The notes: a model not told the origin generated them from the sequence alone. DNA of 64,000 bases from Microcystis panniformis FACHB-1757 (GCF_001264245.1 NZ_CP011339.1:682001-746000); one strand, 5' to 3'; positions 52,566-61,928 are shown, counted from the stretch's first letter. Numbers and translations: made by a program.

Positions 52566-53450
52566 ATGTCCAATATACCCCCACAGTGGCGCGAGGAAAT
52601 CACCTCTTTACCCCCTTGGTTACGGCGTTCACTCGGCAAATCTAGCGAAATCTCCACGGTTCAGCGCATTATCAAACAAAGGAACATTCATACTATCTGC
52701 GAGGAGGGTCGCTGTCCCAATCGCGGCGAATGTTATGCCCAAGGTACGGCGACTTTTTTGTTGATGGGTCCCACCTGTACCCGGTCCTGTGGTTTTTGTC
52801 AAGTGGATAAGGGTCATGCACCCATGCCTCTCGATCTGGAGGAACCGCAAAAAGTGGCGGAAGCGGTGCAATTGTTAAATTTAAGTTACGTTGTCTTGAC
52901 TTCTGTGGCCAGAGATGATCTGGAAGACGGCGGGGCCAGTTGGTTTGTGCGGACGATGACAGCCATTCGCGAACTCAATCCCCACACTTTAATTGAGGTG
53001 TTAACCCCGGATTTTGCTGGAGGTAAGGGAAGTCAACAGGAACGGGTGGCGACGGTGGTAGGGGCAAAACCTGCCTGTTATAATCACAATATCGAGACGG
53101 TGCGCCGTTTGCAAGGGCCGGTTAGACGCGGGGCTAAATATGATCGCTCTTTGGCGGTTTTGCGTTATGTTAAGGAAATCGATCGCTCAATTCCGACGAA
53201 ATCTGGCTTAATGGTCGGTCACGGTGAGACAAAAGAGGAAATTATCGAGACTTTGGCAGATTTACGGGCGATCGACTGCGATCGAGTTACTATTGGTCAA
53301 TATATGCGTCCTTCTCTGGAACATTTGCTCGTACAGAAATATTGGACTCCCTCAGAATTTAGCGAGTTAGGAGAAATTGCCCAAAAAATGGGGTTTTCTC
53401 AGGTTAGGTCTGGGCCGCTAGTCCGCAGTTCCTATCATGCGGGAGAGTAA
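52566..53450 (+). CDS. lipA: Lipoyl synthase
   Basis: 294 residues, the normal length. The enzyme inserts two sulphurs into protein-bound octanoyl groups. The auxiliary cluster ligands are C45, C50 and C56 (ICEEGRCPNRGEC) and the radical-SAM triad is C71, C75 and C78 (CTRSCGFC). The C-terminal RSSY motif, whose Ser is the last cluster ligand, is present (GPLVRSSYHAGE). It starts at ATG 52566, downstream of repeat-rich DNA. Many cyanobacteria have two lipA-like genes; this one is complete. Confidence 0.96.
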   Translation: MSNIPPQWREEITSLPPWLRRSLGKSSEISTVQRIIKQRNIHTICEEGRCPNRGECYAQGTATFLLMGPTCTRSCGFCQVDKGHAPMPLDLEEPQKVAEAVQLLNLSYVVLTSVARDDLEDGGASWFVRTMTAIRELNPHTLIEVLTPDFAGGKGSQQERVATVVGAKPACYNHNIETVRRLQGPVRRGAKYDRSLAVLRYVKEIDRSIPTKSGLMVGHGETKEEIIETLADLRAIDCDRVTIGQYMRPSLEHLLVQKYWTPSEFSELGEIAQKMGFSQVRSGPLVRSSYHAGE

Positions 53451-53452
53451 AT

Positions 53453-53530
53453 CAGTTATCAGTTATCAGTTATCAGTTATCAGTTATCAATTATCAGATG
53501 TAAGTTTTAAGTTATCAGATGTAAGTTTTA
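53453..53530. repeat. TTATCAG heptamers, then a repeated ATCAGATGTAAGTTTTAAGTT unit
   Basis: Five to six TTATCAG units are followed by two copies of a 21-bp unit starting TATCAGATGTAAG. This fills the spacer 3' of lipA. Confidence 0.85.
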
Positions 53531-53561
53531 AGTTAATTAGTTAGTTATCTTTATATTTATA

Positions 53562-53662
53562 AGTACCTAGGCAAAATTAATTACACATTTCGATAAAGCT
53601 TTTGCCTCTTGCCTATTGCCTCTTGCCTGTCTTCACTAGGAAATTTATTTTGCATGACTACT
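53562..53662. mobile_element. 101-bp TA-flanked MITE
   Basis: AGTACCTAGGCAAAAT at the left and ..GCATGACTACT at the right, TA on both sides; nearly identical to 35738-35839. Confidence 0.9.
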
Positions 53663-53663
53663 T

Positions 53664-53703
53664 ACCTGTTTACTGTTTACTGTTTACTGTTTACTGATAA
53701 CTG
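53664..53703. repeat. TGTTTAC heptamer array
   Basis: Four to five tandem TGTTTAC units between the MITE and the midA gene, followed by TGATAACTG. Confidence 0.8.
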
Positions 53704-53731
53704 AAAAATCTTCCCCACTTCCCTGATCAAG

Positions 53732-54859
53732 ATGAATTTAGAAGCAATCATCCTAGAGGAAATTAAACAATCAGCAGCGGGTCGAATTAGCTTTGATCGC
53801 TGGATGGATTTAGCTCTCTATCACCCCGATTATGGCTATTACACCTCTGGAAAAGTAGAAATTGGCTCAAAAGGAGATTTTTTTACTTCCTCGTCCCTAG
53901 GGGCAGATTTTGGCCAATTGTTGGCGGATCAATTTGTCGAGATGGCGGAATTTTTAGGCAATTCGCGAGGATTTACTTTAGTGGAAGTGGGAGCAGGTTC
54001 GGGAATTTTAGCGAAGGATATCCTTGATTATTTGAGTGATAGCTATGCTGATTTTTATCAAAATCTCAGTTATATAATTATCGAACAATCTCAGAAACTC
54101 AGGGAAAGACAACGGGCAACTTTAGCGGGATATTCCCTGGTATCTTGGCAAAGTTGGCCGAATTTAGCTGATAATTCCCTTGTGGGTTGTGTGTTTAGTA
54201 ATGAGTTAATCGATGCTTTTCCTGTCCATCGAGTTGTGATCGAGTCGGGAGAATTACGAGAAATTTATCTGGGATTGGGGGAACCTTTTCAGGAGATTAT
54301 CACAGATTTATCCACCGACAGAATCAAAGACTATTTTGATTTAGTGGGGATAAATATTCCTTCCCCACTTTATCCGGAGGGTTATCAAACCGAGGTAAAC
54401 TTATTAGCTTTAGACTGGTTAGAAACCGTTAATCGGAAACTCGATCGAGGTTATATCTTAACCATAGATTACGGTTACACTGCCGAAAAATATTATCATC
54501 CCCAAAGAAGTCAAGGAACCCTACAATGTTATCGACAACATCAGCGTCATGATCATGCTTATTTCTGGGTGGGAGAACAAGATATTACCACTCATGTGGA
54601 TTTTACTGCTTTACAACGTCAAGGGGAGAAATTAGGCTTAAAAAATCTCGGTTTTACTCAGCAAGGATTATTTTTAATGGCTTTGGGATTAGGGGATAGA
54701 TTAAATCAACTTTCTCAAGGAAAGAGCGATATATTAACTATATTTCAGCGTCGAGATGCCCTACATCAATTAATCAATCCCACCGGTTTAGGAGGATTTG
54801 GAGTGTTAATTCAGGGGAAAGGAGTAGAAGAAAGAATACTTAAGGGATTAAGTAGATAA
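53732..54859 (+). CDS. MidA/NDUFAF7-type SAM-dependent methyltransferase
   Basis: A 375-residue class I methyltransferase of the DUF185 family. The N-terminus has the family signature (ISFDRWMDLALYHPDYGYYT, about 17-36, then GDFFTSSSLGADFGQLLADQ). The SAM site is LVEVGAGSGILAKDIL (about 82-97). The acceptor-side SNELIDAFPVHRV (about 155-167) follows, and TIDYGYTAEKYY (about 250). Mitochondrial members methylate an arginine of a complex I subunit; the bacterial substrate is not established. It is convergent with chlB, with a shared hairpin between them. Confidence 0.9.
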   Translation: MNLEAIILEEIKQSAAGRISFDRWMDLALYHPDYGYYTSGKVEIGSKGDFFTSSSLGADFGQLLADQFVEMAEFLGNSRGFTLVEVGAGSGILAKDILDYLSDSYADFYQNLSYIIIEQSQKLRERQRATLAGYSLVSWQSWPNLADNSLVGCVFSNELIDAFPVHRVVIESGELREIYLGLGEPFQEIITDLSTDRIKDYFDLVGINIPSPLYPEGYQTEVNLLALDWLETVNRKLDRGYILTIDYGYTAEKYYHPQRSQGTLQCYRQHQRHDHAYFWVGEQDITTHVDFTALQRQGEKLGLKNLGFTQQGLFLMALGLGDRLNQLSQGKSDILTIFQRRDALHQLINPTGLGGFGVLIQGKGVEERILKGLSR

Positions 54860-54861
54860 CT

Positions 54862-54896
54862 AAAAAATAGGGCTGAATGCTGTTAACTTTCAGCCC
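54862..54896 (-). terminator. Terminator between midA and chlB
   Basis: An 8-bp stem GGGCTGAA / TTCAGCCC (54870-54896). On the minus strand it is followed by TATTTTTT, which makes it a good rho-independent terminator for chlB. Confidence 0.8.
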
Positions 54897-54906
54897 CAAG
54901 AAATGA

Positions 54907-56433
54907 TTAAGCTCCTACGGATTCTTTAGCCGCATACATTACCTCTAAAGTTATTTCACCAATACCTCGCTCCCGGGCAAATTTTTCGGTATTTCGTTTG
55001 ACTTTCCCCCGCACAAAACCGGGTATTTTCTGCAATTCTACCGTAGCTTCCTTATTCCAATTTAGGTCAGAATCTGCCGAAATACCTTTAGTAATTACCT
55101 CTTTAGTATCATGACCACCAAATATCTCTAATAGGTGATCTTCCATACCCAAAGTAAAGGAATTATAGACCAAATCGGCGATCTGATTAGTGCCTTCGTA
55201 ACCTAAGAAAGGTTTATAACCGAGGGGGAAATTTTGGATATGAATAGGTGCAGCAATTACTCCACAGGGAATATCTAAACGTTTGCCGACGTGACGTTCC
55301 ATTTGAGTACCAAATATCGCCGCTGGTTCTAATCGAGCAATAGCGTCTCCGATCGCCCCATTATCATCACTAATTAACACTTCATCGCAATATTCACTCA
55401 CTTGTTCCCGGAACCAATCGGCATCATACTTGCAATAAGTACCCGCTAAAACCACATGGATTCCCATCTCTCTGGCGAGAATTTTTGTCATAGCGGCTGC
55501 GTGGGTATTATCACCAAAAACCACCGCTTTTTTCCCTGTCAAATTCTGACAGTCAATGGAACGAGAAAACCAAGCAGCTTGGGAGATATGCAGAGTTTGT
55601 TCATTGATAAAATCTTCGTAATCTACTGCTGCACCTTGGGCATTAATTACCTCTTGGATTTTGCGAATACAGCGCGCTGTTTCCACCACTCCCATGGGGG
55701 TAATATCAACGTAGGGCATAGCGAATTCACTTTCGAGATATTTGGCTGTCATTAATCCCACTTCTCGATAGGGAACCAGATTAAACCAAGCGCGGGGCAG
55801 ATTTTTTAAGTTGTCCACCGAGGCAGCTTCGGGAATAATTTCGTTAACTTCAATGTCCAAATCTGCCATTAACCGCTTTAATTCCGTGCGATCATGTTGG
55901 TTATGGAAACCGAGGGTGGTAATACCAATAATATTAACCGAAGGTTTAGGGGTTTTCTGGGAGATAATTTCCCCTTTTCTCTGGGCCTTATCGAGATAAT
56001 ATTTGATAATTTGATAGAGGGTTTTATCGGCCGCTTGTAGTTCATTATAGCGATAGTGGTTAACATCGGCCAGCAGCACATCTCCTTGGGCATCCTGTCG
56101 CGCTCTTTCGACAAAGTTTTGTAAATCCTCTTGGAGAATGCTGGAGGTACAGGTGGGGGTTAAAACGATTAAATCGGGACTTTCTTCGCGATCTTTGCGA
56201 ACAATATTATCGACGACTTTTTCTTGGGAACCCCGGGCTAAAACATTACGATCAACAATACTAGCAGTGACGGGGGTAAAATTACGCTCCCTTTCCAGCA
56301 TCGAGCGCATGACGTTAAAATAATCGTCTCCCAGAGGAGCGTGCATGATAGCATGAACATTTTTAAAGGAACTGGCGATCCTTAACGTGCCAATATGAGC
56401 GGGACCCGCGTACATCCAATAGGCCAATTTCAT
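54907..56433 (-). CDS. chlB: Light-independent protochlorophyllide reductase subunit B
   Basis: A 508-residue protein, full length. With ChlN it forms the nitrogenase-like NB protein that reduces protochlorophyllide in the dark, receiving electrons from ChlL. The start MKLAYWMYAGPAHIGTLRIA is characteristic. C in LTPTCTSSILQED (about residue 95) and D36 of APLGDDYFNVM are in the cluster region; DOR subunit B uses one Asp ligand. The C-terminal small domain (ADSDLNWNKEATVELQKIPG, FVRGKVKRNTEKFARERG) is present. chlL and chlN are not in this window. ATG at 56433. Confidence 0.98.
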   Translation of the reverse strand: MKLAYWMYAGPAHIGTLRIASSFKNVHAIMHAPLGDDYFNVMRSMLERERNFTPVTASIVDRNVLARGSQEKVVDNIVRKDREESPDLIVLTPTCTSSILQEDLQNFVERARQDAQGDVLLADVNHYRYNELQAADKTLYQIIKYYLDKAQRKGEIISQKTPKPSVNIIGITTLGFHNQHDRTELKRLMADLDIEVNEIIPEAASVDNLKNLPRAWFNLVPYREVGLMTAKYLESEFAMPYVDITPMGVVETARCIRKIQEVINAQGAAVDYEDFINEQTLHISQAAWFSRSIDCQNLTGKKAVVFGDNTHAAAMTKILAREMGIHVVLAGTYCKYDADWFREQVSEYCDEVLISDDNGAIGDAIARLEPAAIFGTQMERHVGKRLDIPCGVIAAPIHIQNFPLGYKPFLGYEGTNQIADLVYNSFTLGMEDHLLEIFGGHDTKEVITKGISADSDLNWNKEATVELQKIPGFVRGKVKRNTEKFARERGIGEITLEVMYAAKESVGA

Positions 56434-56588
56434 AGAGGGTTCTCCTACAGTCAGACTTTTTTGATTGTCTCAGACTTTACCGATTTAGGAGTGAACACTT
56501 AACGGAAGATTACAAAAAGTCCCCATGCAGATTAAGTATCTTTTTGGGGAAAAATGACACAAATATTAATATTAACTTTTTTAACAAT

Positions 56589-57185
56589 TTATGTCATTAG
56601 GGCAAAAATTTCTTTACCGACCGCTTGGTAACAAAGCCAACCGAAATTCGACCGGGGGTCGGGATAATCTTTGACGATGACTCCCTTTTCGGCCGCTCGT
56701 TCAAAAGCAACTAAACGGGGAATTTCTCGCTTAAATAGGGGTAATTTTGCTTCTTCTAGAGCTTTCCGAGCTTCTCGTCCTGTTTTTGTCCGTGAATCCA
56801 CTTGGGTTAAAAGAACTCGATAATTATCGGTCATCGTGGACAGCAATTCTGCCGCTTTAATGGTGACATCGATATCGAGATGATTGGGAGTGGTGGGTAA
56901 GATTAATAAATCGCTGCCCTGAGCTAAATCTTTTAACTCGTCCGGCTCCGGCCGGGCCTGGGTATCGACGATAATATGAGTGTATTGTTTCACCAGTCCC
57001 GTCGCTCCAGCTTGGGACGCTACCATAAAAGGAAGGGTATCTTCCCGGGACCAATGGAGAGCCGAACGATTTTTATCCGCATCAATCAATAGGGTGGGCG
57101 CTTTTTCTTGAAAATAGGCGGCCAAATGAATCGATGTGGTGGTTTTCCCGACCCCTCCCTTCAGTGCTACGACGGAAATAATCAT
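56589..57185 (-). CDS. ParA/MinD-type P-loop ATPase
   Basis: 198 residues from ATG 57185 (MIISVVALKGGVGKTTTSIH); a TTG at 57200 would add five. The deviant Walker A KGGVGKTT is complete, followed by LLIDADKN (Walker A' region) and THIIVDTQARPEPDEL (Walker B). The protein is shorter than chromosomal ParA. No parB gene is adjacent, so it may position another cargo such as carboxysomes or a plasmid-like partner. It lies alone between chlB and a pseudopilin gene. Confidence 0.88.
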   Translation of the reverse strand: MIISVVALKGGVGKTTTSIHLAAYFQEKAPTLLIDADKNRSALHWSREDTLPFMVASQAGATGLVKQYTHIIVDTQARPEPDELKDLAQGSDLLILPTTPNHLDIDVTIKAAELLSTMTDNYRVLLTQVDSRTKTGREARKALEEAKLPLFKREIPRLVAFERAAEKGVIVKDYPDPRSNFGWLCYQAVGKEIFALMT

Positions 57186-57386
57186 GAACGGCTCGATCAA
57201 ATAAGTGAGTATTTTCTAGTGTACTCCCAGACGGACTGAAAACCGTCTAAGTTTCCCCCCAGAAAGGCTATCAGTCAGGATTCTAGATTTTTGAGCCTGG
57301 CTCTCTCGACATTTTGCTGTAAAGTGTCCCTTGATGTTAGATTTTGGGCTGATACCCTCCCTTAGATGACGATAACTTTTGCCGCT

Positions 57387-57974
57387 TTAAAGCACACATC
57401 TATTATCTTGGCGAATATCCCAACTACCGTCAACACGGAATAAAAATAAACAGCGTTTGTCGGGTGTACCGGAAGCAACTAAAGTAATTCTGCCTAACTG
57501 TCCCCAAGAACCCCCTAACCCCCCCTTTGTATCGGCCCAACTAGCGCGATAAATTGTACCTTGATTACCCACAGGTCCACTAACTCGGCGTAGGGTAGAA
57601 TTATCAGTATCGATGCTAACACCAGGAGTGATGGGAGTCCAATCGGTGACATTTTCACATTCATCCCCTTGCACTTTTGCCACTTTAATCTGTTCAGTTT
57701 CACTTGCTGCCATGCACAAAGATAGGGGATGAGAACCTCCTCCTGTGGCTTGATAACGGGTATTTTTCCACTGTTGTGATATTTCAAAGGTGGCGATATT
57801 TAAGCGAATCCAAGCCATTAAACGATGATAAACAGAAAGGGCAATGGTTAAGAGAATTCCTAATAAAATTAGGGTAACTAACATCTCGACTTGAGTTAAG
57901 CCAGAGGTGGATTTTTGCCGATTAAAAAGCTGTAAATTGCGAAAAGTATTGGGAGTAAGGTCGAAGATATTCAT
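57387..57974 (-). CDS. Type IV pilin-like/pseudopilin protein
   Basis: A 195-residue protein with a prepilin signal: after a 24-residue leader comes SG|LTQVEMLVTLILLGILLT. The mature N-terminus has the conserved Glu at position 5 and a hydrophobic helix. The leader is unusually long for a type IV pilin, but such leaders occur in cyanobacterial pseudopilins. The rest is a soluble beta-rich domain with a C-terminal cysteine pair (KRCLFLFRVDGSWDIRQDNR followed by C). It would be cleaved by PilD and assembled in a pilus or type II-like apparatus. No other pilus gene is nearby. Confidence 0.8.
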   Translation of the reverse strand: MNIFDLTPNTFRNLQLFNRQKSTSGLTQVEMLVTLILLGILLTIALSVYHRLMAWIRLNIATFEISQQWKNTRYQATGGGSHPLSLCMAASETEQIKVAKVQGDECENVTDWTPITPGVSIDTDNSTLRRVSGPVGNQGTIYRASWADTKGGLGGSWGQLGRITLVASGTPDKRCLFLFRVDGSWDIRQDNRCVL

Positions 57975-58396
57975 GAGCCTAATCTTGCCTTTTTATTTTC
58001 AATAAATTATGGGATTAGAAAGGAGCAAAAATTAATTTGCGCTAGGATAATCCACATAATTTCTTGCTGTTATTACGGACAAAATTGACTGCGATCTCTA
58101 TTTTTCCTGATATGGGCAAAAATGAGCTAAATAAAAGCAATTTTCTGATTTTTTGCTCAATTTAGTTTATTTGCCCTGTTTATATAGGGCTGGCTGAATA
58201 ATGGTAAAAACCTTGTTGGGTAAGACTTTTAGACTTTTTGTCAATCAAAAAGTACCAGGCATGGGAGTGATGAGGGGGAAAATTGAGGCACTTTTTCCCT
58301 GAAAATTAGGTAATTGGCCACCTCAAAACCGGTAAAACCCCACACCCCACACCCGTTACAGTAGAGCAGGAAGTCGCCTTCCCACCCCCTGCTTCA

Positions 58397-58430
58397 AAAC
58401 CGGACTTACGACTTTCGCCGTATCCGGCTC
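58397..58430 (-). ncRNA. Group II intron domain V
   Basis: A 34-nt hairpin from GAGCCGG to CCGGTTT with the internal GCGAAAG loop, the canonical size and shape of domain V. Confidence 0.88.
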
Positions 58431-58466
58431 CTGAGTAACTAGGCTACTGTCATTAGTAGAATAATA

Positions 58467-58557
58467 AGTAGTCATGCAAAATTAATTACCTGCCCGATCG
58501 AGCTAAAACCCTTACGGGGCAATGATCGTCATGTGTAAATAATTTTGCCTAGGTACT
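58467..58557. mobile_element. 91-bp TA-flanked MITE inside the group II intron
   Basis: AGTAGTCATGCAAAAT .. TTTTGCCTAGGTACT with TA either side (58465-58466 and 58558-58559). It is nearly identical to, and inverted relative to, the copy at 1353-1443. Confidence 0.9.
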
Positions 58558-59296
58558 TAATGGGAATTATTATTTCCTTGTCTATTCAACCCTCTTGGCT
58601 GTATCCCCACCAGACAAGATTGTTGGTTTTAGGGCGTATATGACCGTTGATTGTTGCTTAGACTTCCTAGTTACCCGTCCTTTGTCAGCATATCTTTGAT
58701 ATTACTCAAAGCCTTGGCTTTTAAGGACATCCTCTCCCTCTATTGACTTGCGGATGGTTTCCTACTGCCCCAAACGGGCAGAGTCAATCAGGGTTACTTC
58801 GTTCCCTATAACCATTGGTTGAACCATTAGGATGATACTGTCCACAACAGAGTAACGGGAATGCCTTACTGATAGTGGTATGAGCTATCAGCCCCAACTC
58901 TGTTAACTTTTGTTTCGAGCCTGTCAGCCTTTTGGCTCGTGGGTGTTGACGATGGTTAATTCGTATCTTCGCCCCAGGGCTATCCATAGGTTCTGGCTCA
59001 ACGGGTTTCTGATTTAGGCTATCAGATACCGCTTTTTTTTCCTCGCTCACTACCTCAGATGTACCAAGTCTAAAGCAGCAGGAAATGCCGTCACTCTAGG
59101 CATCTAGAGGACAGGACTAAGGTTATTACTAACCCGCACCTGTATGGTTATAAAGTTATCAAGGTACTACATTTACCAAGCGGCTAATCCTCTAAACGTC
59201 TTACTGTCTAGTTTCTAGCCAACGAATCGCACCACACCCCACACCCTGTCCCCACGAAAAACTTTTTCAGCAGACCCTATATAGCAAAATGTCCCA

Positions 59297-59770
59297 CTAA
59301 CGAATAAATCCCAATTGTCGTCTGGCCTCAAATAATCCGATCGCCACACTAACGGAAAGATTTAAACTTCTCACCCCCGGTTCTGCCATGGGAATATAAA
59401 CCGTGTCATCGCACTTATTTAATAAATCTGCCGGAATACCGTCGGTTTCACTGCCAAAAAGTAGCCAATCTCCGCTTTGATAGCTGTATTCCACATAACT
59501 ACTGCTGCCGCGCACGCTAAACCCGATCGCCCTTCCGCCGCTCTTTTGTTGATATTCACAGAAGTCATCGATTGTCAAGTAGTACATAAGTTTTACATAA
59601 GGCCAATAATCTAAGCCGGCCCGCTTCAGATAGCGATCGCTAATTTCAAAACCCAAGGGACCAACTAAATGCAATTCTGTCCTCGTTGCGGCGCAAGTAC
59701 GGGCAATATTTCCCGTATTTGGCGGAATTTGCGGATTGATTAAAACCACTCGTAAAATCGCTTCAGTCAT
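59297..59770 (-). CDS. trmL: tRNA (cytidine(34)-2'-O)-methyltransferase
   Basis: A 157-residue SPOUT methyltransferase of minimal length. The TrmL start VVLINPQIPPNTGNIARTCA (about 8-27) is diagnostic. The SAM-binding trefoil knot is formed by LFGSETDGIPADLL (about 107-120) and VYIPMAEPGVRSLNLSVSVA (about 128-147). It methylates the wobble ribose of tRNA-Leu. The gene stands alone between the composite MITE and TTATCAG repeats. ATG at 59770. Confidence 0.95.
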   Translation of the reverse strand: MTEAILRVVLINPQIPPNTGNIARTCAATRTELHLVGPLGFEISDRYLKRAGLDYWPYVKLMYYLTIDDFCEYQQKSGGRAIGFSVRGSSSYVEYSYQSGDWLLFGSETDGIPADLLNKCDDTVYIPMAEPGVRSLNLSVSVAIGLFEARRQLGFIR

Positions 59771-59812
59771 CAGTTATCAGTTATCAGTTATCAGTTATCA
59801 GTTCACTGTTCA
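59771..59812. repeat. TTATCAG heptamer array
   Basis: About five TTATCAG units directly upstream of the trmL start, overlapping its probable promoter or leader. Confidence 0.85.
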
Positions 59813-59930
59813 CGGCAAAAAACTCCCCACCTCTCAATTCATAATTGATAATTTAAATTTATAATTCCCACTTCCCATCTCCCTTGGGTGAGGACTAACT
59901 ATACTGGATTCTGCCCCACCCTAGTCAAAC

Positions 59931-60272
59931 TTATTTTAAATTGGTATAACTATCCATACTCAACGGGACTAAATCGCCATGGATGGTCAAACCTAACAAC
60001 ATTGTTTCATTAGCGGGGATTAAATTGCCTGTAAGAGCGCAAATCTCATTTTTTCTGGCTGTAGCGTTAAATACTGCCCTTATATCGCTGGCACAAAACT
60101 GAGGTCGATAATCTCCTGATTTCTGCTGAACGAAATTCCACAAGACATCGCGAATGAGTGCTTGATATCCTTGATTGCCGGAAATCTCTTTCAGCTTGTC
60201 TTTGAGGACTCTTTCCAGACGAATGCTGGTGACTTCCATATCGGTAGTGGTGGTGCGTGTGATTGTCCGCAT
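59931..60272 (-). CDS. Small RHH-like hypothetical protein
   Basis: 113 residues, no named family recognised. The N-terminal half (MEVTSIRLERVLKDKLKEIS, YQALIRDVLWNFVQQKSGDY) has a strand plus two helices, like a ribbon-helix-helix DNA-binding domain. The C-terminal half contains FCASDIRAVFNATARKNEIC and LTGNLIPANETMLLGLTIHG, with two Cys but no full zinc site. It could be a transcription regulator or antitoxin without a visible toxin. It lies alone; upstream (60273-60508) no gene is seen. Confidence 0.65.
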   Translation of the reverse strand: MRTITRTTTTDMEVTSIRLERVLKDKLKEISGNQGYQALIRDVLWNFVQQKSGDYRPQFCASDIRAVFNATARKNEICALTGNLIPANETMLLGLTIHGDLVPLSMDSYTNLK

Positions 60273-60508
60273 AATTGTTTCTCCCGAATACTAAAACCTA
60301 TTGGTGTTACAAGTGTAGTATAAGAAAGATACCTTTAACAAGCACAACCGGCGAAACCATCACCTCTGCTGCTCTTTTTATTGTTACCTCATGGCTATTT
60401 TTCCCATTTTTGAACTCTCGAAAATTAATTATGCAACAAGTCCACTGTTAATCCAGTTAGAGTCGAGCCTAAACAGCGATCGCATCGTTCCAATAATAAC
60501 TATTATTA

Positions 60509-60626
60509 AGTAGGGAGGCACAATTATTTGTAGGATGGGTTAGCGGTAGCGTAACCCATGCGGGCGTTGGGTTTCATGCTTCAACCCAACCTACGTTCAT
60601 CTTATATTTAATTCCACCCACCTACT
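60509..60626. mobile_element. 118-bp TA-flanked MITE (empty site for the IS110 element)
   Basis: Ends AGTAGGGAGGCACAATTA and, inverted, AGTAGGTGGGTGGAATTA; TA at 60507-60508 and 60627-60628. It contains the uninterrupted CCCAACCTACGTTC that the IS110 element at 30128-31474 has split in another copy. Confidence 0.85.
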
Positions 60627-60665
60627 TAATATACCCAAACACCTAGAAACAATTGCTATTTTTCC

Positions 60666-61709
60666 TCAGATTGACAATAAATCTAATTGTCTCCCCTGTA
60701 GGTCTTTAAGGCTGATATTTTCTTGAGAATCTCTGGATAAATCTAAAGCTTTAATCACCTCTTTTGCCACCGCTTCTACCACGGGAATAGCCACAGAATT
60801 ACCGAACTGTTTATAAGCTTGGACATCACTAACAACAATCTGAAAACTATCGGGAAATCCCTGTAATCTTGCCCATTCTCTGGGAGTCATTCTGCGGACG
60901 AATAATTTATTTACTTCTCCCTTAATGCGAGTAACGGGAGTGAAATTAGTCAGTCTTTTATCGATAACTAAATTTCTTTCTTTTCCCATACCTCCCACCA
61001 CAATAGCATTAGCGATACCATCGGGAGAAATAATCTCATAACCGAACCCATTACCTTTATTTTGGTGTCTGTCCTTGTGTTTAAACAAAGTTTCTAAATA
61101 CTGATTAGAGAGATAATATTTAACGCTGACTTCCTTTTCTTCTAGGATATCTTTGAGACAAGTTTCTTGATGGGTTGGTTGAGGATAGGAAAAATAGTAA
61201 ATATTTAAATCCTCTCGAAAACCGACGATAAAAATTCGGGGACGGTTTTGAGGAACCCCAAAATATCTGGCATTTAAAATCTGGGGACTAGGGACAAAAT
61301 AATGCAGATCCTTTTCTAATATATCTAAAATAGTTTTTAAAGTTTTACCTCGATCATGATGGACTAAACCCTGGACATTTTCTAAGATAAAAGCTTTCGG
61401 TTTCTTTTCGTGTAAGATCCGGGCAACTTCAAAAAATAAGGTTCCGCGTGCATCTTCAAAACCGTGTTTTCTGCCGGCGATACTAAACGCTTGACAGGGA
61501 AACCCGCCGCACAGTATATCATGATCGGGGACAGTTTTTGCCTCTAATTTTCTGATGTCTTGATTATCGGGTAAATGACCATAGTTAGCTAAGTAAACCT
61601 TTTGGGAGTGAGGATCGATTTCCGAGGAAAAAACGCATTGACAACCGAGATTCTCTAGAGCGATTCTAAATCCTCCTATACCGGCAAATAAATCAATAAA
61701 AGTCCACAT
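60666..61709 (-). CDS. C5-cytosine DNA methyltransferase (orphan)
   Basis: A 347-residue type II-style enzyme. Motif I (FIDLFAGIGGFRIALE, 4-19), the catalytic PCQAFS with C72 (motif IV), ILENVQGL (motif VI, about 112-119), the GVPQNRPRIF motif VIII region (about 160) and FGNSVAIPVV (motif X, about 312) are all in order. The target recognition domain lies between motifs VIII and IX. No restriction endonuclease is adjacent on either side, so it may be solitary or its partner may have been displaced by the IS. It methylates DNA at an unknown site. Confidence 0.93.
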   Translation of the reverse strand: MWTFIDLFAGIGGFRIALENLGCQCVFSSEIDPHSQKVYLANYGHLPDNQDIRKLEAKTVPDHDILCGGFPCQAFSIAGRKHGFEDARGTLFFEVARILHEKKPKAFILENVQGLVHHDRGKTLKTILDILEKDLHYFVPSPQILNARYFGVPQNRPRIFIVGFREDLNIYYFSYPQPTHQETCLKDILEEKEVSVKYYLSNQYLETLFKHKDRHQNKGNGFGYEIISPDGIANAIVVGGMGKERNLVIDKRLTNFTPVTRIKGEVNKLFVRRMTPREWARLQGFPDSFQIVVSDVQAYKQFGNSVAIPVVEAVAKEVIKALDLSRDSQENISLKDLQGRQLDLLSI

Positions 61710-61767
61710 ATTTTATCTATTCTAAGCTTCCGTTTTGATCCCAGAGACGATATTATACTAAATCTGG

Positions 61768-61899
61768 GGCTCTTCTCGACTTTGTGTGATAATTTTTGCT
61801 TATGGAGTCGTGAAATGCTTATTGGGCAAGACTTTTAGGGCTATTTTGCGGATATTCTATCAGTATAGACCTCGTTTCCACACAGAAACCAGAAGAGCC
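61768..61899. mobile_element. 132-bp MITE (7-bp TSD AATCTGG)
   Basis: AATCTGG at 61761-61767 and 61900-61906. Near-identical to the copy nested in the first IS (2878-3009), so one or both moved recently. Confidence 0.94.
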
Positions 61900-61928
61900 A
61901 ATCTGGGTTATTAAAGACTGATTATTTA

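Larger units (their letters stand above)
58365..59232 (-). ncRNA. ORF-less group II intron, carrying a MITE in its domain IV position
   Basis: On the minus strand the intron starts GTGCGATTCG at 59232, a typical group II 5' end, and runs to a domain V at 58430-58397 and a domain VI-like hairpin ending near 58365. No reverse transcriptase is present. Between the structural domains and domain V there is only a 91-bp MITE (58467-58557) and short spacer. The weak 88-codon open frame at 58784-59050 lies in the ribozyme part and is not regarded as a gene. Splicing would need an RT in trans. The exact 3' end is uncertain. Confidence 0.75.
58187..59277. mobile_element. Composite: MITE with IS-like ends (TSD TATATA) containing a group II intron
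   Basis: Ends GGGCTGGCTGAATAATGG and ..TTTTTCAGCAGACCC match the element at 42166 and the IS copies. TATATA flanks it at 58181-58186 and 59278-59283. Without the intron (about 0.87 kb) the element would be about 220 bp, the size of the 42166 copy. Confidence 0.88.

Noticed and set aside
58784..59050. 88-codon open frame in the group II intron
   Set aside because: It lies in the ribozyme domains, resembles no RT or maturase, and has no ribosome site.
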